A stretch of DNA of 64,000 nt, taken from assembly GCA_036346405.1 (NCBI GenBank), contig CM070563.1, positions 19,077,022 through 19,141,021 of the forward strand. Direction: 5' to 3'. The translations under genes and the position numbers were made by a program. Under the pieces are notes generated by a model. The model saw only the letters and a list, made by a program, of their open reading frames with translations. It did not search any database and was not told the DNA's origin. How positions within the stretch are numbered: position 1 is the first letter of the stretch; the number at the start of each line of letters is the position of its first letter. This document shows, piece by piece, positions 23,505 to 34,153 of the stretch. This DNA is from Phyllostachys edulis. Lineage: Eukaryota > Streptophyta > Magnoliopsida > Poales > Poaceae.

Positions 23505-24375
23505 ACGCTGGGAGGAGAGCTTCGATAATTACTGTTTTACCGGCGCATTGCGGGTAATATTACTCCCATGTCTAATGATTATTTTTTTTGTTTGTTTTTA
23601 ATCTGATGGTGGCGCTAAAACTAACCCATATGGTAGAGTAACATGATCTCCGTCTGATCAACTATGTAAACTTGTCCTTTTGATGTACCATGCCTTTTCA
23701 ATTACATGGAAAACATACACACGCACACATCATATCATACATGCACATAAACGAATGCGTCTCTTTAACACACACCTAAATATATAAGATAAATTCGTAA
23801 ACCTCACAAAATTTTTACTAAAACACTCACATATGTGTAAAGATATCTCTAGAATTTGATTTTTGATGGATAGAATAGTATACCTACAACTTTACTATCA
23901 CACCAAGAGATGGTCCGCTTTTGACCTACCATGTTTGCCAAGTATATCATGACATGAAAATCCTACCAACCTCAAAGAGAGGGAAAAAAGCCTTAAATTT
24001 GCTCTGTGCACTCTAGAAATCAGGAAGAGAAGTTCCTCGGATGGTGACTTGCTGAGAGTGATTCGCGCTTTAGAGTTTAGATTCAGTAACAACGAGATGT
24101 GAAAGAATGGGAGTGTGAGACAGTTTAGTCGGTGAACTAGAAGATATCTGCTTTTGAGAGGAGTCGGTGAGTGATGCATAATCTAATCAGACAACGCATC
24201 ACATTGAGGGTATATAACTGACATGCCCATGCTTATCTAGTAATTTAGGAAGCGCTAATGATCGACAATACAGGCCAACATTTATTATAGATTTGGGGGC
24301 ACCAATAGAGTATGAAACATTATCGCACGGTATAATAATAACGAATAACATACGACCATTGGACTGGTATCCTTA
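23505..24375. other. Intergenic, no gene seen
   Basis: AT-rich DNA between a MITE and a MULE target site. A 93-residue minus-strand frame (24179-23898) resembles no family and is probably chance. Confidence 0.4.
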
Positions 24376-24384
24376 TCAAGTCTC

Positions 24385-24600
24385 GAAATTTTTACTGTTT
24401 TGGCCTTGTAGAAATTTTTTTTTCAAAAGTAGCCTCCGTTCGCCATAATTTACAAGTTTGACCCCAAAATAGTGCACGTCACGCGTCATCGGGCGGCGGG
24501 GACTGCCCGACCAAGGCAGCGAGGACTCGACCCGACCGGCAGCGAATCACTGCGCTTTGGCATGGCAAGCAGTGCCCCACTCATTTTTTTTCGTCGTCGT
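24385..24600 (+). repeat. Left terminal inverted repeat of the MULE
   Basis: Aligns with the reverse complement of about 33220-33436, including GGGCGGCG-GGACTGCCCGACC and a T-rich block near 24585. The inner edge fades, so length is approximate. Confidence 0.85.
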
Positions 24601-24795
24601 CTGTTAAAATATTATTTCATTATATTTTGTAAAAAACGAAATTCCATTATATTTGATTGAAAATGAATATCGGCACTGAGATTCATTTCTTTATTTTTTT
24701 CTCGTCGTCCGTTAAAATATTATTTCATTATATTTTGTAAAAAAAAACAAAATTCCATTATATTTGATTGAAAATGAATATCGGCCTTGAGATTT
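24592..24795 (+). repeat. Tandem duplication of about 105 bp next to the left TIR
   Basis: The segment TCGTCGTCYGTTAAAATATT, then TTTGATTGAAAATGAATATC, GGC and TGAGAT occurs twice in direct orientation, second copy from about 24702. Confidence 0.8.
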
Positions 24796-24872
24796 ATAAA
24801 AAATTTCATTAAGAAATAAGGGCAAGGAGTAGGGTTTTTTATCCAAATCGGGTTTCGCCATAGTTTGGCGCA

Positions 24873-24884
24873 TATATATAAAAA
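24873..24884 (+). promoter_or_regulatory. Possible TATA box for the MULE plus-strand genes
   Basis: TATATATAAAAA just inside the left TIR, pointing towards the transposase. MULE promoters usually lie in or next to the TIR. Position is the only support. Confidence 0.4.
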
Positions 24885-25339
24885 GGTATCGGGACTATTG
24901 GAGTGTCTCACGATGAAATCGTCTGGCGTATACATGTATATAGACAGACGAATGATGAGGTACTTTATGAAGCTTATACGAGAATGTGATTGCGGGGGTT
25001 GGGAACAGTCGTTGTGATGATGAAGATGTCCGAAAATCGGAGTGTCTCCTCGATGAAGACATACTTGCAATATATGCTTAGCGGAGATACTGAACAAGAA
25101 CTACATTAGAGTATCTTGATGAAGCACGTTTCACGTAGTGACATGGCATGATGGTCCCGCTAATTGCTTTAGTCATCCTCGCTACTACTACGATACATCT
25201 GCGACACAAGCATCCGGACCATATAAGTACACATGCCTTTAGGGATAGTAAAATACATGGGGTAGGACGGAGACTACTACGTAATGATCGACCTCTGCGT
25301 GGACCGGGGCCATTTTCCTTCCTTGCTAGCTCGGCATTG

Positions 25340-25870
25340 AACTCCTCGGCCTTCCCTTCCCTTCCCTTGTCGCGGAGTGTCCACGTCGGTGATATGTCGA
25401 AGTCGTCCATGTCCTGCGATTTCACGATGTAAGTTCATCGTATAGTGGAAATCGGAAGAATGATGTAAATTCTTCATAACTCACGTCGTCGTCTGATTCG
25501 CCGGGACGACCGGATACATCAGGTCGGGCCGCTCGGCCGCATGAGCCTTTCCTTGCCCTTGTCGCGGATCGCCTTACGTCGGTGGTATGTCAAGTCGTCC
25601 ATGTCCTGCGATTCCATGATGTTAGTCGCCCTATAGTGAAAATCGTAAGAATGATGTAAATTCTTCAGTAACTCACGTCGTGGATACTGAGTACGCCGGC
25701 GGCGGAATCGAACGCCTGGGCGGCCGGCCAAGATGAGCCTTTCCCTTGCCCTTGTCGCGGATCGCCCACGTGGGGCGGTATGTCAAGTCGCCCATGTCCC
25801 GTGATTGTATGATGTAAGTGAAAACGTAAAAGGATGTAAATTCTTCATAACTCACGTCGTCTACATGGAT
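25340..25870. repeat. Three tandem units of about 192 bp inside the MULE
   Basis: The block CTTGTCGCGGATCGCC, then TGTCAAGTCGTCCATGTCC, TGCGAT, GAATGATGTAAATTCTTCA and ACTCACGTCGTC recurs with anchors at 25401, 25593 and 25786. Minus-strand frames across the units repeat the peptides SQDMDDLTY and RDKGK. GTAAGT-like and AG motifs recur at the same place in each unit, so they may be duplicated exons of an unknown minus-strand gene (inference). Confidence 0.7.
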
Positions 25871-26399
25871 TACGCCGGCGACTCTCGGGCTCGCCGGTGC
25901 ATCCTCAACAGGTCCGATGACGTAAGGTTTCCACCGCGACGAAGTTCTCGGCCCGCACCGAGTAGTTCAAAGATATACCTGTTGGATGAATGCCCTGTCG
26001 TACATCTCCCGCCGTCGATCCATTTGGAAGAAGTGGCAACGCATCTCTGGCCGCCATTTCATGGGGATGAAGTTAAAACTTTACTAAGTCAACGTTGGCG
26101 AAAATCAATGCGCGAAAGAAATGCTTCTGAGGTGGTGCCCGTGACGTGTAGTACGCCCGCCTGCGGTGGTGGGTGTGTGGATCAATGATCTCTGCTGGTT
26201 CGCCACACACACATTGCGGGATCGGAAAACGTGGTGGTCTTGGAGCATCTTTCATTGATTTATCTGGTATTGTAGCTGTTTTCTCTTACCTTAAGCCAAT
26301 TTTGCTTCTTCAACAACCTCGCGTGAAGTTTGTCAAGAGTCCATAGTCGGGTATCTATTGTGTAGTGTTGTGTAGTGTTAGGTTTGGTTTAACCCCTTT

Positions 26400-27345
26400 T
26401 ATAAGCCCTATGGTTGGCATGGTGTGGTTAATTTCTTGTCATCGCGCAAAGTCGTCTCCTTTATGCCTTTGGTCTAATCATTTGGCAAAGCCGCCTGTGG
26501 TCTTGTCATTTGCGCAAAGTCTACTTTATGCCTTTGGTCTTATCCTTTGGGCAAAGCCGCCCGTGTGGTCTCTTCATTTCGCGCAAAGCCGCTCCTTTAT
26601 GCCTTTGGTCTTATCATTTGGGCAAAGCCGCCCGTGTGGTCTTGTCCTTTGCGCAAAGCCGTCTCCTTTGGTCTTATCACCGCGGAAAGTCTCCTTTTGG
26701 TCTTATCATCGCGCAAAGCTTGCCCGTGTGGTCTTGTCACCGCGCAAAGTCTCCTCTTTGGTCTTATCATCGCGCAAAGCTACCCCGTGTGGTGTTGTCA
26801 CCGCGCAAAGTCGTCTCCTTTATGCCTTTGGTCTAATCACCGGGCAAAGCCGCCCGTGTGGTCTTGTCATTTGCGCAAAAGTGTCTACTTTGTGCCTTTG
26901 GTCTTATCCTTTGGGCAAAGCCGCCCGTGTGGTCTCTTCATTGCGCAAAGTCGCCTTTATGTTCATGGTCTTATCATTTGGCAAAGCCGCCCGTGTGGTC
27001 TTATCCTTTGCAAAGTCGTCTCCTTTGGTCTTATCACCGCGGAAAGTTGTCTCCTTTTGGTCTTATCAACTGCAAAGCTTGCAGTGTGGTCTTGTCATTC
27101 GCAAAAGTCGTCTCCTTTGGTCTTATCATCGCGGAGAGTCGTCTCCTTTTGGTCTTATCATCTGCAAAAGCTTGCCCGTGTGGTCTTGTCATCACCGCAA
27201 AGTCTGTCTCCTTTTGGTCTTATCATCTGCGCCAAAGCTACCCGTGTGGTGTTGTCATCACAAGCAAAGTCTCCTTTGGTCTTATCATCATGGAAAGTCT
27301 GTCTCCTTTAGTCTTATCATCTTTGGGCAAAGCCGCCCGTGTAGG
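26400..27345 (+). repeat. Minisatellite 1: GGTCTTATC...GCAAAG units of about 31 bp
   Basis: About 30 variant units alternating between GGTCTTATCATTTGGGCAAA-GCCGCCCGTGT and GGTCTTGTCATTTGCGCAAA-GTCGTCTCCTTT forms. All three plus-strand frames stay open for long stretches because the repeat lacks stops. The resulting 100-340-residue frames are repeat artefacts, not credible proteins. Confidence 0.9.
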
Positions 27346-28119
27346 ACCTCCCTCAGACCTCGTCACAGACCTCCTTGACCTCTTCCAAGACCTCCAGAAC
27401 CTCCTCGGGACCACGTCCAGACCTCCCTAGGACCTCTTCGAGGACCTCCTCCAGACCTCCTCGGGACCTCCTGCGGGACCTCCTTACAACCTCTTCCAAG
27501 ACCTCCAGAACCTCCTCCAAGACCTCCTCTGGGACCTTAGGACCTCCTCACGACCTCCCTTAAGACTTCCTCCACGACCTCCTCAGCACCTCCTCCAGGA
27601 CCTCTGGACCTCTTCCACGACCTCCCTCAGGACCTCCTCCAGACCCCCTCAGACCCCCTCAGACCTCCTCCGGACCTCCTCAGACCTCCCCTAGGACCTC
27701 CTTAGGACCTCCTCAGACCTCCTCTAGGACCTCCCCAAGGACCTCCCTCAGGACCTCCCCAAGGACCTCCCTCAGGACCTCCTCTAGGACCTCCCTCAGG
27801 ACCTCCGTTAGGACCTCCTCTAGGACCTCTTCGAGACCTCCTCCAGGGATCTCCTCAGACCTCCGTCAGACCTCCCCCTAGGACCTCTTGAGGACCTCCT
27901 CCAGACCTCCTCAGACCTCCTGCGGGACCTCCTTACAACCTCTTCCAAGACCTCCGGAACCTCCTCGAAGACCTCCTCCGGACCTTAGGACCTCCTCACG
28001 ACCTCCCTTAAGACCTCCTCCACGACCTCCTCGGCACCTCCTCCAGACCTCTGGACCTCTTCCACGACCTCCCTCGGGACCTCCTCCAGGACCCTCAGGG
28101 ACCCCTCAGGACCTCCTCC
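27346..28119 (+). repeat. Minisatellite 2: GACCTCCTC units of about 9-12 bp
   Basis: A run of nearly 800 bp built from GACCTCCTC(C)AG-type units, with higher-order copies; for example a 27430-27560 block recurs near 27880-28020. It ends exactly where recognisable transposase sequence begins at 28120. Confidence 0.92.
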
Positions 28120-29233
28120 GATTCTTGCAACAACGACCAATTGCTCCCGATTGCCTTTGCAATTGTGGAGAATGAGAACACTTGCCAGATTGGCTATGGT
28201 TTCTGCCAACATAAAGCAACATGTTGTAAGGATCGGCCGAATGTGTGTCTCATAACCGATCATCTTGGGGTTGTTGTCGCGTTGCGCACCATGCGCATCC
28301 GTACTAGGCACCGTTCAATGGAGCGACATGCGCTGCGTTGGTGCATGCGGCATCTAGTCGCCAATTTCCACACACGCTTAGGAGCAAAGACCTCATGAAG
28401 AAGTTCAAGAAGCTCGCCTCTGAGAACCGAAGCGCAAGTTCGATGCCGTGTGGCGGGAACTTGAGGTCGAAACCCAGCGTGCAAGTGGAGGTTCTGGCCC
28501 AGGCACACCGCAAAGTGAGTTCGCTGAGTGGATGAGCGAGCATGCCCCCGACTATGAGAAATGGTCCCTTCTTCACGACACCTATGGTGCTCGGTACGGC
28601 ATCATGATAACCAACATGTCCGAGGTCTACAACGGTGTGTTGAAAGGGGTCCGTGCCCTCCCATCACCGCCAAGTTGTAGATTTAGACATGGAACCGTGC
28701 GGTCGGTTACTTCATAATCGGGCAATGATGGCCAGCAAACATTTGGACGAAGGAAGCGATACTCGGAGGTTACCCTTGCGTATATGGAGAAGAAAATTAC
28801 GAAGGCGATCCCATGTAGCTATCACAATGGATGGCGTGAGAAGGAAGTTCGAGATCCGCTTATGGACAAACGTTCGCGCCACATGAGAGGTGACCGGAAG
28901 CATGTTTGTACCATAGGCGATGTGGCGGTTTGCACCGCAACAAGCCTCAATCTACCGCACAAGCCTTGCTCCCACGTATATCTTTGCATGTCTTTGTATT
29001 TCACCAATCTTCTAGCTTGTACATGTCGGAGTACTACGACATCGACACTGTATGATACTTGGAACGGAGTTCAACTCCTCACGGAGTGGAAAGCCACTCA
29101 GGACCTATGGCGAGGAGCGGTGAAGTGGTCACCGAATGAAGCACTACGGCATCTGTGCCGTGGGAGGCGTCGATCAAGGCGCATCCGCAACGACATGGAT
29201 GCGAGCCAACGTGGAGATCGCCAACACCAATAA
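28120..29233 (+). pseudogene. MULE transposase, C-terminal two-thirds, frameshifted
   Basis: Homology starts at NNDQLLPIAFAIVENENT, then KDRPNVCLITDHLGVV (with a catalytic Asp), RWCMRHLVANFHTRL, KKFKKLASENR, WMSEHAPDYEKWSLLHDTYG, ARYGIMITNMSEVYNGVLKG, and YMEKKITKAIPCSYHNGW. A SWIM zinc finger follows (first C-x-C off frame, then HKPCSHV). The tail RRSRRIRNDMDAS ends at TAA 29231-29233. These are the landmarks of plant MULE/FAR1-like transposases. At least four frame changes break it. The N-terminal region with the FAR1/WRKY-like DNA-binding domain and the first catalytic Asp is missing; minisatellite DNA occupies that place. Confidence 0.88.
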
Positions 29234-29664
29234 GGTGTAGGCTATGTAAGACTTCGTGGGCACTCATTCAGAACCGCCCGAGTAGACCTTCTTCCTCCGG
29301 CGCCACTTAGTATCTGTAAGCTATCCGGTGTATTTGAGTCATGTCGGTGTTGTAGTGATGTGAGTGTTGTAATGATTTGCGTTGTAACTTTGCATCGCCG
29401 AGTTACTATTACCGCTTCGTTTGGGTTACGTCGTGCTTTGCGTAAAGTAGTCGCGTCACCGCTTTCGAGAGAGTTGTCACTTCGCTTTCGAGAGTGGTCA
29501 CGTCCGCTTTCCGAGATAGTGCTCACTTCTGCTTTCCACCTTCTTGATCACGGCCTCCTTTCCGCAGAGTGGCCCCTTCGTGCTCTAACGCTATATATGG
29601 ATGCTTTGGCGCCATTGACCCCACTCTTCTCTTCCTCTTCTCCTTTCTGCCTTTGTAAAACAAG

Positions 29665-30158
29665 ATGTCTTGACCTCGCCGAATATTCGAGTGAGCAGAG
29701 AATTACAATCACTCGACAGCGGCTTGCTTTGCCCTCGTTGCGAGGATCCGGCTAATGTGTTTACCTCTCATACGCCAACGAATCCGTCCCGAGTTTTCAT
29801 GAAGTGTTCAAATCTTTCGGTAACCGCAAACTCAAAGACGAATGAATTATGTTGTACATATCGGGTTTTCTTACTTTCATTTGAAACTTCAATTCTTTTG
29901 TAGAACACAACATGTCGATTTTGGCAATGGGTCGACGGGGCGCCCGGTGCTTCAAGATATTGCAATGCAAATTGTCGCCTTGCAAGAAGACTCCCGTGGT
30001 GTTGCTTTGCAATTAAATGCGATGCCTCGGCGTCCGATGAACCAATGCAAGACTCCCATGATGTTACTACAATTAGTGCAATGCCTCGGCGTTCGATCAA
30101 CCCATGCAAAGTGAAGAGAAAAGGCTTCAAACACCGCATGACAGATGGAAAGAGTTGA
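29665..30158 (+). CDS. GRF-type zinc-finger protein, two exons
   Basis: Exon 1 ends at 29819 (donor GTAACC) and exon 2 runs 29904-30158 (acceptor TTTTGTAG; stop TGA 30156-30158). Joined, it reads GLLCPRCEDPANVFTSHTPT, NPSRVFMKCSNLS, then NTTCRFWQWVDGAPG: the C-x2-C, TSxTxxNPxRxF, Cys and CxFxxWxD pattern of GRF zinc fingers, a nucleic-acid-binding domain found in topoisomerase and nuclease proteins and in many plant transposon proteins. The Met at 29665 is followed by TGA unless a base has been lost just after it, so the start is uncertain and the copy may be dead. The domain is assembled only by splicing, which is why no single frame shows it. Confidence 0.7.
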
Positions 30159-30462
30159 GAAGTCGCTTCACAAGTTACTTAAGTTAGTTACTTTTGCGGT
30201 CTTTCTTCTTTTGTATCTTGTTCTTGCCAAGTAGAACGTCGATTGTGTAATGAGATTGTAATGTTCACTCGTTATCTATGCATCGCAGATCCTTGATGAA
30301 TGAGAATAAAATTGTTCTCTTGACATAGATAACGGTACAAGAGTCCAATTACATTCCAATTAGCACACTCGCTTGGATTACAAATCACTTAATGAAGCAC
30401 AACTTACAACATACAATAGACTACTAATGCTACTATCGTACTATCGCTCACGCTGCTCCTCA

Positions 30463-33045
30463 TCATTGGGCATAGTACCATGTCTCGCCTTCCGCAGTGT
30501 TCCTCCCAAAGGTCTCCGAGCGAATCATTTCTGTGGAAACGCTCAACCTATCGGTGACCGTGGGTTCTCCCAGAGTCATACCGAGGTTCCTCAACCGCCG
30601 TGTCGGCGATATCTGAGGGAGCATCACATGTAGAACTGGCGTTGACAACAAGTCTGTGACCCAAGCCGTAGTAGGATCCGTGGAGGGCACCAACTCGGCT
30701 CGTTGCGGAATGAATCGGGTGAATTGCTCGTCTTTGCTGCGGATGGATCGGGCGAATCGCCGTGGTGCGGTTCGCCTTGCGGTGAACGCCGCAGGTACAT
30801 TGTGTACCCGACTCATACCATGGCGCCAGACGGCCATTGGAAATTGTCCAACAATGTGGGCTCGCAAGGAGAATTCGATAACATCCGCCATGTTCGGGTT
30901 GCACGTCCGTGCTCTCCGGAATGTCCTCTTCGATGCCTCTGTGGACGACGGCGGCACGGGCGTAGGGTCCTCCGAGATGAGGATCGGCATCGGCGTAGGG
31001 TCCTCCGAGGCGAGGACGGCATCGGCAGACGGATCCCTCCGAGATGACGACGGCGGCGTAGAAGTCCTCGCGTGGCAACCGCAGCAGACGATCCGCCGCC
31101 CATCTTCTTCTGGCCATTGGTCGACTTCGCTCGGACGGAAGATGGAGGGGCGAGGGTACGCGACGACGCTCCGTCCGATGCTCGAGTCGACATCGCCGCC
31201 CTTCCGCAACTCATGTTACTGAACGACCGCTTGACATCATCAATAACCGTCTTCAAGGCCGTAAAAGGCGCTCCATCGTGTTGTCCGTACCCGCTCGAGT
31301 TCGTGGCGCGCTCGATAGCGATATTCAAGCGGTCGACCGCATGGTTACTGAGAACACACAAAATTTTGTTAGTTAACCCTATTTGAGGGTGGTTAATCTA
31401 CTACATGCTCAACGCATCAATCGCCTGGCGTCTTTGCCGATGACGGGTCCATCCCTAAGTCAAGCGTTAGGCGTGGCTAGGATCTGCATGTCGGGCGGGC
31501 GCTGTCAATCTCGTCGCGTGTTCGTCGCACCACTCCAAGCACGTGTCGAAGTCCTCGATCGTAAGGTCAGTGCCTCTGCAAAATGGAATCGATGGCCGTC
31601 GCCATGCATCTACCCACACGGCTGCGTCTCAAGCTATCATCGCTCTTGCGACCCTTCTTCGTCTCACTGCGGTGGAACAAAATAAATAACTTATGGTACC
31701 GCATAACGTATGTCTAAAGGATCTACAACATTATTAAGTAATGCAATGTACTTACAAATGACTACGCCTTTGCAAGCGTCGCCCCAGGCGGGGGATCTCT
31801 GGTGCGGCTCGAATCGCCTCATCACCCGTTGTGGGTTGTACGGCTCAACCATGTGGAGAACACCAAATGACAAGTTGTCCTCGATGACGCCGATCATCTG
31901 GTGGCATAGCAAGCTCGGTAGGTCGGGCGCCAGCCTCTCGCGCGCGCGATCCGTCCCAAGGAGCCCATACTATGTCGCGTTAAATGCGAGGTCTCGAATT
32001 CATTGTGGAACTCGGGGTATATACGACGACTCTCTCCCTAGACCACCCTAGTCTCGCCATTAGCCCGCCGGGATCCCATGGTCGGGCCTTCCACGGATCC
32101 TCCTCCTCGCCTCCACCTCACCATAGAAATGTTGTGTGTGCGGGTAAGGGTGGGCTAGGCGCGGAACAACGGCCGTCCGACCGCTGGTGCTCCCACGACC
32201 ACACCAGAATAACGTGTGGCAACGAGAACACGGCTCCGTTCCGTGCCACGCTGCTGCGCCGTCGCCACAAAGTCATGATACGTCACAAGACAAGATCTGG
32301 TGAACCCCAATCTCTTCGCGGCGCCCTCATCGTCGGCGTCCACGATAGACTCCGCAGGTGAATATAACTCGGGTACACCATGTCCCTGCGTGCTAGGGAA
32401 CATGATCCACCCAATATAAACAACAAATATGCAATAAGGTGGCATCGAACCACCTCCTCCGCTTGCGTCAATTGGGCAATGCATGAATTGTCGCAGCCCA
32501 ACCGTGTGGAATGCCCTTTGACCTCTCGGGGATAGGGTGGTCAAACGATGATGGAGACGCGCCTTCGGTCCGGCGACCTCGGAGGAACAAGCGCGCGGCC
32601 AAGCAACGGAAGGCGGTAATAAAGCCGACATCTTGCGGTGTCACCGTCATCTCCCCACCTAAGTGGAACGTGTGGGTCTCCGTACGCCAACGATCAACCA
32701 AGGCGGAAAGAAGAGAGGCATCAATTAAGTTTTGCCGAGTGTTCACATGATGCGAACGCATAATCGACCGCGTTGACGAAGTCTCGGAACATACCGCTCG
32801 TCCCGGCGGCCAGTCTCCCTCGGTCCCGTGTCACGGACTTGGCGGCCCATCGCCATCGATCCAAGCGTGGCGGCGATGCTTGCCATCCCATGCCGCTTCA
32901 AGTAGGGGTGGTATAGTGCGTGTAGTGCGTGCCATTCTTTGCAAATAGACAAAAACTAACGATTAGCAAAATCTAAATGCATTTAGCGGTACAAAATGCA
33001 ATAAGCAAAAATTAAACACGAACTTACCTCACTAATCAAAACGCT
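30463..33045 (-). pseudogene. Plant mobile domain (PMD) gene, degenerate
   Basis: Minus-strand segments in order: HALYHPYLKRHGMASIAA (about 32900), ASLLSALVDRWRTETHTFHL and GGEMTVTPQDVGFITAF (about 32690), IMFPSTQGHGVPELY (about 32400), VILVWSWEHQRSDGR (about 32190), VEPYNPQRVMRRF (about 31840), and a long Pro/Ser/Arg-rich tail ending at 30463. These match the PMD core (LVDRWRPETHTFHL, GEMTxTLxDV, LLxLWSWER, PxRVMRQFG) of MAIN/MAIL proteins and transposon-borne relatives. Host MAIN/MAIL proteins help silence transposons; the role in transposons is not known. Segments lie in different frames, partly from introns (donor-like GTAAGT near 33027 and 31742) and partly from decay. Confidence 0.8.
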
Positions 33046-33075
33046 ACGCGTTTAAAGGCTCGTCGATCGTGCCGC

Positions 33076-33083
33076 TTTATATA
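33076..33083 (-). promoter_or_regulatory. TATA box of the PMD gene
   Basis: TATATAAA on the minus strand just inside the right TIR, pointing into the PMD gene. A transcription start near 33045 would give a short first exon ending at the GTAAGT donor near 33027. Confidence 0.55.
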
Positions 33084-33219
33084 GGGGTTGTGAAGACGGT
33101 GGAAAGACGCGACGCGATGTAAAGAAAAGCAAATAGGAAAAACGTATCGTCAAAACTTCTTTCGGTGCAAAGGAACGGTAGCGATCGAGGACAAATTTTT
33201 CACGCGGCGCGCGCGAGCG

Positions 33220-33436
33220 AGGAGGAAAAAAAATGCGCGAGGCCACTGCCACGCCCATCCACCGGCGGGTGACTGCTGCGCGTCGGGTCGGCGAGTCCTG
33301 CCGCGCCGGGTCGGGCAGTCCTCGCCGCCCGGTGGATCGATGCGTCTGCTTTTTTGGGGCCAAACTTGTAAATGATGGCGAACGGAGGCTACTTTTGAAA
33401 TTTTTTTTGCTATAGGGTCAAAACAGTAAAAATCTC
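33220..33436 (-). repeat. Right terminal inverted repeat of the MULE
   Basis: Inverted partner of the left TIR. Extremely GC-rich in its middle (GCCGCGCCGGGTCGGGCAG), AT-rich at its outer 90 bp. Confidence 0.85.
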
Positions 33437-33617
33437 TCAAGTCTCAGCCCATGTCACCCCCAAACTCTTTTCCAACATCGACGATTTAGTCTCTCAACTG
33501 TAAACAGGATCGCATCGATGAAGCCTATCGTTATTCGGTGCTCCATCCTATATCAGGCCAATTTATCGGAAACCCTAAACAAGAACGACACAAACTGTGC
33601 AATTTATTTGCCCCTGG

Positions 33618-33775
33618 CAGGGGTGGATCTAGGGAAAAAATTCATCGAGATTATTACGAACTTGTAACACTAACTTATAACTTATAATAAGAGAGTCACA
33701 TGCTTATATACTAATGGATTATGTAGACTACAGTAGAGGGTGTCGGTGCTACCCTGTACTGCAGATCCACCCCTG
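33618..33775. mobile_element. Small hAT-like MITE
   Basis: 158 bp bounded by CAGGGGTGGATCTAGG and CTGCAGATCCACCCCTG. CAGGGGTG-type ends are typical of plant hAT elements. The 8-bp flanks (GCCCCTGG, CCCTCTGA) match in only five places, so the target duplication is decayed or the ends are slightly misplaced. Confidence 0.6.
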
Positions 33776-33853
33776 CCCTCTGACCCAAGCAAGAGCCATT
33801 TCGTTGCTCCCCCAATCTCCATTTGTCAGGCATCCAAAGATGATCACTCTTGA

Positions 33854-34146
33854 GGGCATGTACAATGGTACAGACAACTGCTGTTTATAACAACTCTCCA
33901 TGTTATATGTAAACGTCACTATAGACAGCTCACATAATGTGTTGTCTTTTCACTTGTCTTTATAAATAACAAATTCTTTTAATGCTTTTCTGGACCTAAG
34001 ACATTTTCTCATTGGTTCTGGTGATACAGTCGACTAAAAAATTATAGACAACACATTTCTCTTTTTTTTCCTTTTCATCTACATCAGCTTAAATTCTACG
34101 TAATAAAAACTATAGATAACTAATATAAGACTAGTGTACAATGACC
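33854..34146. mobile_element. Tourist-like MITE, copy B
   Basis: Starts GGGCATGTACAATGGTACAG and ends TGTACAATGACC, flanked by TGA at 33851-33853 and 34147-34149. The body matches copies A, C, D and E (CAACTGCTGT, ATAGACAGCTCA, GTCGACTA). A LINE inserted at its right end. Confidence 0.85.
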
Positions 34147-34153
34147 TGAGAAC

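Larger units (their letters stand above)
24385..33436. mobile_element. Complete 9.05-kb Mutator-like element (MULE) with PMD and GRF cargo
   Basis: The ends GAAATTTTTACTGTTTTG (24385) and, read inverted, GAGATTTTTACTGTTTTG (33436) begin inverted repeats that stay alignable for about 200 bp. They share CAAAAGTAGCCTCCGTTCGC and a GC-rich block with ACTGCCCGACC. The element is flanked by a perfect 9-bp duplication TCAAGTCTC at 24376-24384 and 33437-33445, the Mutator hallmark. Inside, left to right: a TATA box, 192-bp repeats, two minisatellites, a decayed transposase (+), a GRF zinc-finger gene (+) and a PMD gene (-) with its own TATA box at the right TIR. PMD genes are known to travel with MULEs and gypsy elements in plants. 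The conserved TIRs suggest it could still be mobilised in trans (inference). Confidence 0.93.

Noticed and set aside
26365..27430. Plus-strand frames of 108-337 codons
   Set aside because: They are translations of a minisatellite lacking stops; all three frames are open, so no protein is supported.
27375..28311. Pro/Arg/Ser-rich frames (TSSRPPRDLL repeats) on both strands
   Set aside because: Produced by the GACCTCCTC array; no independent evidence of coding.
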